Shown here: positions 8,099-17,500 of the stretch, piece by piece
How the letters are laid out: each line of letters begins with the position of its first letter
Numbering within the stretch: position 1 is the first letter of the stretch
From: Lactobacillus sp.
GTDB taxonomy: Bacteria; Bacillota; Bacilli; Lactobacillales; Lactobacillaceae
Assembly (NCBI RefSeq): GCF_014803895.1
Contig: NZ_JAAVAU010000012.1
Location: forward strand, 4,447 to 23,924
Length of the DNA stretch: 19,478 nt
Direction: 5' to 3'
Position numbers and translations under genes: made by a program
The notes under the pieces: generated by a model
Told to the model about the DNA's origin: nothing
The model's database searches: none
The model's input: only the letters and a program-made list of their open reading frames with translations

Positions 8099-11000
8099 TT
8101 AGTCTTTCTTATGCTTTCTTGGATCAACTAAACCAAAGATGAAACCAAGACTAGCTAAAGTTAATCCTAAAATAGCAGTCATATTATCTAAGTTACTTGC
8201 ACCTGTTTGTGGTAACTTACCGTCCTTCAAATCATTATTAGAACTTGAAGCTTTTTCACGATCTGTACTATTTGAAGACTTAGTACCATTAATTACTTCA
8301 CCATGTGGACCAACTACAACATTGTAATTCAAGTTAGAACTTGAAGTAGAGTTTGAAGTTACTCTCACAATTCGTCCTACACCATCGGCAGCCTTAGTGT
8401 AATCTAAGATTTCACCATGTGGGCCAACTACAACTACATAACCATGATCCTTAAGCCATTCTGCACGGCGTTCATCAGTATTACCGTAACGATGTCTTGA
8501 AGCAACACGAGTAATGGCAGATGCAGTATTAGTGGCACGACTTGAATTGTTTGCACGCGTATGTGGAGCTTTAGCAGCAGAATTTTGAGCTGGTGAAGAA
8601 GCAGGACTTGATGCGGCTGAACCAGCAGACTTCATCCCTGAGGCTGCACTTGATGAGTTTGAAGCGTCACTTGCGTGGCTTCCTGCTTCACTGGCGGCAC
8701 TGGATGCTTCGCTTGCGTAATCACTTGAAGCTGAGCTTGGGCTTGCTGATGAGGAACCTTCACTTGCTGCACTTGCGGCTTCACTGGCTGCGCTACTTGC
8801 TACTTCTGCTGCACTGCTTGCGGTTGATGCTGCAATTGATGATTCATTTGCTGCACTCTTAGCAATTTCTGCATCTGAACTTGCCTTATCTGCAGCTTCT
8901 GATGCCTTAGATTCTGCTTCACTTGCAGCTGAACTATCCCCGGCTGATGCAGCTGAACTTGCAATTGAGTCTTGTTCACTTGCAATGCCCTTTTGGATAT
9001 CTGCATCTGAAGCGGCACTAGTTGCTACACTAGCTGCGCTTGAGGCTTTGGCTTCTGCAGAACTTGCTACAGTAGCTGCGGAACTTGCCTTGTCTGCATC
9101 GCTCTTAGCTGCTGAATTCTTTTCAGCTGCACTACTTGCAGCATCGGCAGCCCTTTTAGCAGTACTATTAGCAACACTAGCTGCACTTGAATTGTTCTCA
9201 GCAATAGCAGCTGCACTATTTGCTTCATCAGCAGCGCTTGATGCAGCTGGTTCATATGGAGTAACAGTAATCTTACCATCCAAACCACCCTTAGCATCGT
9301 CGATTGCCTTGGTTGCAGCATCTACTTGATCTTGAGTGGCATCTGGGTTATCTAAAACATCCTTACCTGCTGTTATAGCATCATCATATGCCTTTTTAGC
9401 ATCATCACTACCATTTTCATATGCTGGAGTCTTTTCTACATCCGAAGCTTCATCCACATCTTTTTGTAAATCAGTCTTGTCAGCACTTTCTACAGTTACA
9501 GGTACTTCTACTACATCAGTAGTTCCATCTGGGTAAGTTACAGTTACTTCTCCAGTTGTATCGCCCACTTTACTTGTGTCTGGAGTATTAGTCCATGCAT
9601 ACTTAGTTCCTGCTGGTAAATCACTTGTATTAGAAATCACAGTGGATGCATCAGGTACTTCTCCACCAACGGGAATACTTACATCCGTCGTAGTTGGTTC
9701 GTATTGATCAGCTTGTGATTTTACAGTAATTGGTACAGTTACTGTATCAGTACTGCCATCTGGATAAGTTACAGTTACAGTTCCTTCACTAGTTCCTGGC
9801 TTACTTACATCTGGCTTAACAGCCCAGCTGTAGGCTGCATCTGATGGAAGTTCATCAGTATTACTAATAGCGGATTCTGGTGATGGAAGTACACCTTCAT
9901 TAGTAGTTACAGTAGCTGCTGCTGGATCATATTTATCTGAATCAAGTTCAGCAGTAGTAAGAGTAGTAGAAAGTTTAGTAGTTGAACCATCTGGATAAGT
10001 TACAATAATAACTCCAGAAACGCTTTGATTACCTACAAGAGGTACTTGCTGATTAGCTTGCCATGCTGCAGTAGTTCCTGTTGGTAATTCATCAAAGTTA
10101 GTAATTTGGTCAGAAGCGTCCGGCAGAGTATTAATACTAGTTGAAATTGGATTCTTTACTTCTGGATTGTAAAGAGAACTATCCTTGTAAGTAACTGCAC
10201 CCGTTAATTCAATTGGATCGGCACCTGGCACAGAAACAACAATTTTAGCTGGTACATTTGAACCGGCTGTTGGAGTATTATCATCAGCCCAAGTTACTTT
10301 AGTACCTGTAGGTAAGTTACTTGGATCCTTAATCAATTCATATGGTGAAGTTGGATCAGTTACATTATCGTTTAAAGCTACACTGACAGATTGAGCATTT
10401 ACAGTGGTAGTGCTGCCATCTGGATAAGTTACAGTTACAGGAACTGTTACTACACCAGTATCAGTAGTAGCAGGAACTGTTACCACACCAGTAGTTGGAT
10501 CTACAGTTGCATTAGTATCAGTAGTACTAAACTTAGTTCCTTCTGGAATAGCAATAGTATTGCCCTCATCATCAGTAATAGTTGGAGTGATAGTTACTGG
10601 ACTACCAGATTGGGTTACATTTGTTGGATAAGTAACATTAGTGGTGTCTGCAGTAGTAGTACCATCAGTAACGTTGTACTTAACGGGAACAACTAAGTAA
10701 GCTGAATTTTCTACTGAACGAGTCTTTTGATCGGTTGCAGCAGTAGCATCAGGATAAGTTACACGAACATTGCCAGAATTTTCACCATTAGTAGTAGTTG
10801 GATCTTCATCCCAGCTTAATGTGTAATTAATACCTGCATTATCTAAAGCACTAGTATCAACTAATTTCTTAAATTGAGTTTGAGTTAATCCACTTTCAAG
10901 ATTTTCTTTAGTAAAGCTAGGTACATTCTCGCTAGTTGATGCACCAACTAAACTGATATCTACAGGAACGGTTTGATCGCCAGCTTTAACTAACTTACTT

Positions 11001-14000
11001 TGAACAGCAGTTGTATTAGTACCAAAAGTTAATTTAATTGAGGCAGATGCTGATGCTGAAGTAGTCGGATCAGAAACAATAGTACTTGGTGCTTCACCAT
11101 CCCATGAAATAGTTGCTGAATCAGTGATATCAGTAGAACCTGGAGTGTAATTTTCATCATCATAGTTAGCCACACCATAGTAAGTTACAGTAGTATCGCT
11201 AGCTGGATTTGATGTTGATGCTGATACATTGGTTGTTTCTGGTAACTCATTTGAATCATAGTGGACAGAAACAACGGCAGTAGTCTTACCATTATCATCA
11301 GTTTCCCAAATTGGAGCATAATTATCTCCAGAAACATAAATAGGAGCAACTATACGATCAACAGAACCATCAGCGTAAGTAACAGTTACAGGTACATTTA
11401 CTAAGGTACCAACTTGTCCTTCATTTGGTGTAAAGGTAATTTTACCCGTACTTGCATCAATGGTAGCACCTTGAACGGTCATACCAGAAATAGCAGTACC
11501 ATCATTTTCGTTCCAACCAATACTATATGCCCCATCAGCAGCTAATTCAGGTTGAGTCGTTGCTGGGGTGGTAGAATCTTGCTCAGTAAATGTTGGAGAA
11601 TCTACCTCGGTAGTTTCACCAATTTTTGCAGTAGTATCCTTGTATTGTGCATCATACTTGTAAGTTTCAAGATTTTCTGCAGTTAAAACAAGACGTTGAC
11701 CATCACCCATTAAGTTAAGAGCACTGATAAGGTCACTAGAACTTTTAGTTTCAATTGGTGCCATTGTAGCACTAGATATTTTACCATTAGACTTTGCACT
11801 TAATTCTTGAACTTGCCAAGTATCATCTGGAGTATCCGTAGTATTTCCCTTGTTCCAAAGTTCTACTTCAATACCACCATACTTACCAGCATCTACATCC
11901 GTACCATCACTTGCATCAATAAATTTACCTACAGCTGAACCAGTTCTTTGAAGGTTAAGGTACTTCATTTGACCGATTTTAAGGGTAGTATTTGAATTAT
12001 TTAATAAAATAAGTGCACTAGAAGCACTACTACTCAAGAGTGCAGTCTTAGTATTTCCATCTTCAAGGTCTACAGTAGATCCATCATCAAATTCAATCTT
12101 ATAGTCGTAACTACCTCCACCAACTGCGTTACTTTGACCAAGAGCGATAATTGGAGTAGTCGAAGAGACACTACCACGAGTTACTTTTAAAGTAGCGCCT
12201 TGACTTACTTTAAGAAGTGCACTAGTTGGTTTAGAAAGACTAATAACACCAATTGCTATAGGCGCATATAAATATCCACTAGGTCCTATATTTGCTGTAC
12301 TACCACTGTTATTTTGCTGAGTATTTACATTTAAGGTAGAGTCTTTTTCTAACACTAAGTTTGAAAGCATCACAGCAGAAGAATAACTTGTTCCCAAGTT
12401 CATCTCAACGTCTGCACCTTGATCTAAATATAAAATACCATTTGGATTACGTGAAGCAACCCCACGAACAGCCACATTACTTGCAGTAGTATCAATGGTT
12501 ACTTTGGCATTCTTACCAACAGTCATATTCCCAGAATTTGCATCATTAGAGTTAACCATCTTGAAGACATTGTGTTCTTCATCCATAGCTAATTTTGCAC
12601 CAGTAAGAATAGTACCAGTCATAGTTGCAGTCACACTAACATTAGCATTTTCTGCAATATAGATATTATTTGCATTAACAACATTTCGGTTTGCACCATT
12701 TTCAATGGAACCAGTAGCATTATTAGCCATTGGAGCAACCGTAATTACATCCGTTCCCTCAAAGGTTACATTAACAGGTTCATTATCGTTTACTAATGGT
12801 GTATTTATATCTGCAGTTACATCTTCAAAAGTCATGTTAGTTTTAGGGAGATGTTCACTGCCTACGTTACCAAAGTAAAAAGGAGTATAGTCTGTAGAAC
12901 CTGATGTACCAGTATTTTTAATGGTCATATCCTGAAGTGTAAGATCCCATTCTGTACTACCTACAGAAGCTTTATTGAAAGAAATGTACCATTTCCCCAT
13001 ATCAATAGTATGACCATTACCATTAATAGTTAAACTACGAGAAATATCACTAGTATTAGCGGAAAGTTCATAGTTTGTACCAATTAATGAGCTATTAGTA
13101 GCTAAACCACCATCTACTTTAAGATCATCAGTGGAAGTTACCCCACTCAAATCAATGTCGCTATTAATATTAATAGTAGTAATATTCTTATCTACAATAG
13201 CCTTAGAAAGACCTGCAAAATCATCAACATTTGCTACGGAAGCATCATTATTTGAAGAAGTAGTCTTTTCATTTTCAGCTTGAGTTGCGGCAGAGCCAGC
13301 ATCTGCTGTAGTTTGAGCAGATGTTGTATTAGTGGCAACTTTAGAAGCGGCTAAATTAACAGCTGATAAAGAAGATGTCTGTAAATCAGCTACATTGAGA
13401 GTGGAAGTTGTAGCATCAGTATCTACTGAACTAGTGAGTGCGCTATCGTTGGTAATACTTGCTGAGGAAGTAGCTGCACTTGATTGTACAGATGAACTAC
13501 TTGTTGAGTTGACAGCTGCAGATTCACTAGGTACATCAACAGTTAAATCTTGAGAAGTAGTTTCACTTACTGAAGCAGTTGCTGATTCAGTACTATCATT
13601 CTTTGCTGCAGATGACGTATCTACTGAAGCGGTTGAATTCTGAACTGTCTTATTTTCACTAGATTTTGGTTCAGTTTCTTTAACTTCTGAAGCACTTGAA
13701 ACTACGGACTGACTAGCCACTTCATTATTTGTAGCTTCACTTGATGAGGATGATGAAGAAGCAGCTGATTCAGAAGAAGAAGCAGCGGACTTACTCTTAG
13801 CATCAGAAGAAGTACTTGTACTTGTATCGCTATTAGCATTAACATTAGTTGCTGATTTAACGGCATCACTTTCAGCAGTTGCATCTGCTACATCAGTTTT
13901 AGTAGCTGCACTACTTTGAGGGGTATCAGCAGTAGTGGACTGAGTAATTGCGCTTGTTTGATCAATAACAGCCGTATTATTAGATGTTATTGTATCGGCT

Positions 14001-14146
14001 TGAACCACATCGGGGGCATTGGCAGCAAAAAAACTTACACCAATAAGTACTGAAGCTGCACCAATGGTTAGCTTTCTAATAGAAAAATGTTCTTGTTTAC
14101 GTTCCATTTTACGGAGACGTTCTTGAAAATTATTTTTAGATAACAT
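8099..14146 (-). CDS. Serine-rich LPQTG cell-wall adhesin with beta-helix head, Rib-like repeats and Ser/Ala heptad stalk
   Basis: This is a complete 2015-residue surface protein. The ATG at 14146-14144 has AAGGAGG four bases upstream; a second ATG at residue 14 lacks one. A YSIRK-type signal spans 1-50 (FSIRK 21-25, cleavage after VQA50). Then come a Ser/Thr/Ala-rich segment to about 300 and a pectate-lyase-like beta-helix, about 306-780 (LTINGNGHTIDMG). Rib-like modules lie at about 860-935 and 1165-1258, then four units of about 68-80 residues at 1258-1556, mostly with VTYPDG(S/T). A FIVAR-like helical module follows at about 1556-1626 (DAATKAIDDAKGGLDGK), then a Ser/Ala heptad stalk at about 1630-1860. 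A duplicated VVVGPHGE segment sits at about 1900-1955 and LPQTG at 1978-1982, ending in a hydrophobic helix and DPRKHKKD. The protein should be Sec-exported and sortase-anchored. It precedes the glycosyltransferase pair, probable modifiers of its serines, but a terminator separates them. Its ligand is unknown. Confidence 0.96.
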   Translation of the reverse strand: MLSKNNFQERLRKMERKQEHFSIRKLTIGAASVLIGVSFFAANAPDVVQADTITSNNTAVIDQTSAITQSTTADTPQSSAATKTDVADATAESDAVKSATNVNANSDTSTSTSSDAKSKSAASSSESAASSSSSSSEATNNEVASQSVVSSASEVKETEPKSSENKTVQNSTASVDTSSAAKNDSTESATASVSETTSQDLTVDVPSESAAVNSTSSSSVQSSAATSSASITNDSALTSSVDTDATTSTLNVADLQTSSLSAVNLAASKVATNTTSAQTTADAGSAATQAENEKTTSSNNDASVANVDDFAGLSKAIVDKNITTININSDIDLSGVTSTDDLKVDGGLATNSSLIGTNYELSANTSDISRSLTINGNGHTIDMGKWYISFNKASVGSTEWDLTLQDMTIKNTGTSGSTDYTPFYFGNVGSEHLPKTNMTFEDVTADINTPLVNDNEPVNVTFEGTDVITVAPMANNATGSIENGANRNVVNANNIYIAENANVSVTATMTGTILTGAKLAMDEEHNVFKMVNSNDANSGNMTVGKNAKVTIDTTASNVAVRGVASRNPNGILYLDQGADVEMNLGTSYSSAVMLSNLVLEKDSTLNVNTQQNNSGSTANIGPSGYLYAPIAIGVISLSKPTSALLKVSQGATLKVTRGSVSSTTPIIALGQSNAVGGGSYDYKIEFDDGSTVDLEDGNTKTALLSSSASSALILLNNSNTTLKIGQMKYLNLQRTGSAVGKFIDASDGTDVDAGKYGGIEVELWNKGNTTDTPDDTWQVQELSAKSNGKISSATMAPIETKSSSDLISALNLMGDGQRLVLTAENLETYKYDAQYKDTTAKIGETTEVDSPTFTEQDSTTPATTQPELAADGAYSIGWNENDGTAISGMTVQGATIDASTGKITFTPNEGQVGTLVNVPVTVTYADGSVDRIVAPIYVSGDNYAPIWETDDNGKTTAVVSVHYDSNELPETTNVSASTSNPASDTTVTYYGVANYDDENYTPGSTDITDSATISWDGEAPSTIVSDPTTSASASASIKLTFGTNTTAVQSKLVKAGDQTVPVDISLVGASTSENVPSFTKENLESGLTQTQFKKLVDTSALDNAGINYTLSWDEDPTTTNGENSGNVRVTYPDATAATDQKTRSVENSAYLVVPVKYNVTDGTTTADTTNVTYPTNVTQSGSPVTITPTITDDEGNTIAIPEGTKFSTTDTNATVDPTTGVVTVPATTDTGVVTVPVTVTYPDGSTTTVNAQSVSVALNDNVTDPTSPYELIKDPSNLPTGTKVTWADDNTPTAGSNVPAKIVVSVPGADPIELTGAVTYKDSSLYNPEVKNPISTSINTLPDASDQITNFDELPTGTTAAWQANQQVPLVGNQSVSGVIIVTYPDGSTTKLSTTLTTAELDSDKYDPAAATVTTNEGVLPSPESAISNTDELPSDAAYSWAVKPDVSKPGTSEGTVTVTYPDGSTDTVTVPITVKSQADQYEPTTTDVSIPVGGEVPDASTVISNTSDLPAGTKYAWTNTPDTSKVGDTTGEVTVTYPDGTTDVVEVPVTVESADKTDLQKDVDEASDVEKTPAYENGSDDAKKAYDDAITAGKDVLDNPDATQDQVDAATKAIDDAKGGLDGKITVTPYEPAASSAADEANSAAAIAENNSSAASVANSTAKRAADAASSAAEKNSAAKSDADKASSAATVASSAEAKASSAASVATSAASDADIQKGIASEQDSIASSAASAGDSSAASEAESKASEAADKASSDAEIAKSAANESSIAASTASSAAEVASSAASEAASAASEGSSSASPSSASSDYASEASSAASEAGSHASDASNSSSAASGMKSAGSAASSPASSPAQNSAAKAPHTRANNSSRATNTASAITRVASRHRYGNTDERRAEWLKDHGYVVVVGPHGEILDYTKAADGVGRIVRVTSNSTSSSNLNYNVVVGPHGEVINGTKSSNSTDREKASSSNNDLKDGKLPQTGASNLDNMTAILGLTLASLGFIFGLVDPRKHKKD
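8297..8434 (-). repeat. Duplicated 24-base segment encoding VVVGPHGE
   Basis: Plus-strand 8297-8320 and 8411-8434 agree at 23 of 24 bases and lie 114 bases (38 codons) apart in the same frame. They encode two VVVGPHGE copies just before the LPQTG anchor. Confidence 0.9.
8570..9260 (-). repeat. Ser/Ala heptad stalk of the 2015-residue adhesin
   Basis: The protein segment can be written in long runs of seven-residue units such as SAATVAS, SAEAKAS, SAASVAT and SAASDAD. This corresponds to a degenerate 21-base in-frame DNA periodicity. The high Ala plus Glu/Lys content favours helix over the disordered SAST-type repeats of classical serine-rich glycoproteins. Confidence 0.7.
9481..10376 (-). repeat. 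Rib-like repeat array, four units
   Basis: Four consecutive units of about 68, 80, 75 and 75 codons (start points near 10376, 10170, 9930 and 9704) within the 2015-residue adhesin. The last three carry VTYPDG(S/T), with the DNA word CCATCTGGATAAGTTAC on the plus strand at two or more copies; the first unit is divergent. Such Rib/alpha-type domains normally form an extended wall-distal stalk. Confidence 0.75.
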
Positions 14147-14200
14147 ATTTCCTCCTTATAATCCTTTCCTATCCAACATACTTTTTATTCTAACTATTAT

Positions 14201-14229
14201 GTTTTATCATGATTTTGAAAGGTAAGCAA
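14201..14229 (-). promoter_or_regulatory. Candidate promoter of the 2015-residue adhesin gene
   Basis: The minus strand reads TTGCTT (14229-14224), a 17-base spacer ending in TGA, then TAAAAC (14206-14201). This is an acceptable -35 with an extended -10. It would give a leader of roughly 50 bases before the ATG at 14146. It is the best match in an AT-rich gap. Confidence 0.4.
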
Positions 14230-14518
14230 GTTTATTTTTTACTTTAAAGTTAAATTAATTCTATAACACCTTTAAAAGAAATATTTTTAGATATTTTTTA
14301 TACTTCTCCGTTATTTTTATAAATCCTTAATACACTAATAGTTTTATAGATTCTAAAAATATATTTTTTAGCTTTAAAATTAAAAAAATTTTTTGATTAA
14401 TTTTTAGGAGTTATTTAATTCTGAATCATTAAAAATATTTCTAAATTACAGCTTCTAAAAAATCATAAAAATTCACACTTTCTTCACATTTTCTTCTAAA
14501 AATATACACCCTCTTTAC

Positions 14519-14562
14519 GAAAAAATAAAAAATCATGCTCTGAAAAAATCAGAACATGATTT
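14519..14562 (-). terminator. Rho-independent terminator after the 1019-residue mucin-binding gene
   Basis: Arms at 14530-14542 and 14550-14562 pair over 13 positions around a seven-base loop. The one irregular position is a G-U pair in the minus-strand transcript. A U-rich tract (14529-14519) follows, 12 bases beyond the stop codon. Confidence 0.85.
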
Positions 14563-14573
14563 ATATTTATTAT

Positions 14574-17500
14574 TTACTTTTTACCCCAGTGAAAAATTGA
14601 CCAGCCATGTTTTTTATTAGGTTGTTCACTATTCTTTGATTCAACTTGTTGAGAATTATCTGCTTCTTCAGCTTCTTTTACCTTTGGAGTTACTGATTCT
14701 TCCTTTAGTTCAATCATCGTATCCTGATGTTTTGCAGGTTTATCTTCAGCAAGAGATGGAATAATAATTTTCGGTTGATCTTCTTTATTTATTACCTTTT
14801 CCTTAGGTTTTGCAGAAAGTTTTAATTCATTTTTACCAGCTTGAACATCTTCAGTTGATTCCATTGAAATAGTAAAGACTTGAACACCTGATTCATCAAA
14901 ATCAAAATATCTTACTAGTCCATCAGGGTCATAACCATTATTTACTAATCTATAACCTGCTTCTTCAAGTTTCTTAATTTGATCTTCACTGGTATACAAG
15001 GAAGTAATTGGATAACCTGCTTTACCAGTAAGTAAATTAGAAGCAGCAATTTGACTACCATTATGACTTAAATCAATATAGTTAACAACTGCAGATCTTA
15101 CATCATCAACTACAGGAGCTGCTGGCTGATCTGGAACTTCATCAGTAGAATTTGGTAAATAAGTTACTTCATTCAAAGCATAATACAACACTAAAGTATC
15201 TTGAGCTGGATCAGTTACTTTAACATAGGAAGTTTCAGGCATATAAGCCATAACACGAGGAACAGCTTGTTCAGCTAAAACCTTGGTTGGATCAGTTGGA
15301 TCAGTTACATAAGAAATTGCATGACCTTCACTTAATCTAGCACCAGTTTCATCAACCGGAATAATTTTACCATTTTTGGTGTAAGTAACAGTTATCATAT
15401 GATCTTCATCATTAACAACTTCTTCATTAACACCCTTCTTATCAGCATGATAACCATCAATTACTGGAGTAGCAATTGCTTCATAATTTTCTTTATTTAC
15501 ACTCCAGTCACTATCAAACTTACCGCCTTCAACTATCTCCCCATCTACGTCGTTAACTGTTAAACTGCGCTTCCAGTGAGCTGTTTGAATGCATTCTTTT
15601 GGCGTTTGATTACCAGCGCCTTGATATTTGATGATTTCGTGAACTTGGAAACTATACTTGCGAGAATCAATACCTCTGTAAGGATGATCACTGTCAACTT
15701 TAACATAGCGAGGTTTTAAAAGATAAACTACTTCAGTATCCTTAGACGGATCGGCAATAGTAATAGTTGGGGTCTCTGGATAATATTCATCTATTTGTGG
15801 CACATCTTCGCTAACTAATACACGAGTTGGATCATATGGATCAGTGATATAAGATGTTTGCTCTACACCAGGAAGTGGATTGCCATCTTTATTAACAGGG
15901 ATGATAAGTCCATTCTTTGTATAAGTAATCGTAGCCTTCAAGTCATCCTGAGTAACAGTGTGTTCAGAAATAACACCAATATCAGCAAAGTAGCCATCAA
16001 TTACTGGAGTTGGAACTTCATGAAAAATTTCATGGTCTACTTTCCATTCACTAGTAAATTTACCATCTTTGACTACTTCTCCAGTAATTTCATCGTAAGT
16101 TATAGTACGTGTCCAGCGCGCTAATTGAACTGAATCTTTAGGATTTTTATCACCAGCACCTTGATAATGAACAACAGCACTAACCGAACGATTGTAGTAA
16201 CCAGGATTAATACCAGGAAGTGGATTATCTTTATTCACTGCAACATACTTATGGGCTAAGATGTAACGAGCCTTCATATTACCACTTGGATTTACTACGC
16301 CAATTTCCTTCTTTTCAGGAACATAGTCAGTGATATCTGGTACGGTAATTGGAGAAACAACTTGAGTTGGATCGTCATCTTTAGTAACAAATTGAATCTG
16401 AGGTGCATCTTTGATTGGATTGTCATTTTTGTCTACCGCAATCAAATATCCATTAGATTGATAAGTTACTGTGACAGTAGTATCTTCTATCTTCGCAGGA
16501 GTTGCACTAACTTGCTTAACATTGGCATGATACTCTGCAATTACCGGCACTTCAACTGGAGCATATTCTTTTACAGAAGGAGTCCAATTCGTCATATTTT
16601 TGTTATTAGCCACGACTTGCTTAGTAACAGCGTCAACAGCAATATTACGTGTCCACTTAATTTTTTGAATAACATTTTTAGGAGTATTTTCTCCTGCACC
16701 CTTAAAGTTAACCGTCTGACTAACTTCACGCTCATACTCTCTAGGGTCAACACCATCAAGTGGATTTTCACTATTAACCACAACTTGCTTGTGGGCCAAA
16801 GTCACAATAAAGACCTGTTGGTATCCATCACTATTGTCAAAGAATTGAATATCCCCGTTACCATCAAATTCATTGTTTACAACTTTATAACCTAATTGTT
16901 CAAGTTTATCAATTGTGTCTCTAGTTTTATAAGAAATTTGAGTATTCGGTAAACCACTCAATTCATTTGATGAAGCTACTTGCTTGTTATCATCATCAAG
17001 GTCTAAATATTTAATTTCTGCAATTTGCAAATTTGCAGATGGATTTTCATTAATAGCATAAGTCACATTGTATTCGCGATTTGGCATCTCATGAGCAACG
17101 GTCTCACCACCAATAGAGGCTTTATCTGGAGCATAACCAAGAATAGTAGGTGTACCAATTACTGGATAAGTCTTCTTATCGTCTTCCCATCCTTTAGTGC
17201 CAATCTCTTTTTTAGTAACTTTATCATAAACTAAAATCCGATTAAACTTTACAGTCGTAACACTATCACGAGGAGTTCTATTACCTGCTCCCATATAATG
17301 CACAGTTTGTGTACCAGTAACTTGTAAATCATCTAGGGTACAACCATATTTCAAATTATTAGCTGTCACTAGTTCTCGCCCATGCTTAAAAGTAACTATA
17401 TATACAGTCGTACTTTCATTATACACAGGTGCATAACCATCCGGATCAAAAGAATTGTTAACCAAAACATAGCCCTGTTCTTCTAATCTTTTTATTTCAT

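Larger units (their letters stand above)
14147..14573. other. AT-rich intergenic region, 427 bases
   Basis: It holds the terminator of the upstream gene at its right end and the candidate promoter (14201-14229) and AAGGAGG ribosome binding site (14151-14157) of the adhesin at its left end. Between about 14230 and 14518 I see no open reading frame with a ribosome binding site and no strong hairpin. There are recurring A/T-rich words such as TTCTAAAAATATA (14351-14363 and 14494-14506), which may be compositional only. Confidence 0.7.

Noticed and set aside
8593..9536. Several plus-strand frames (8593-8862, 8985-9329, 9336-9536) and Gln/Leu-rich minus-strand frames (8800-9018, 9067-9321)
   Set aside because: These are out-of-frame readings of the low-complexity Ser/Ala stalk, kept open by repetitive codons.
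16362..16895. Plus-strand frame of 177 codons over the mucin-binding gene
   Set aside because: It is antisense to intact, well-supported mucin-binding modules and has no start context or recognisable domain.
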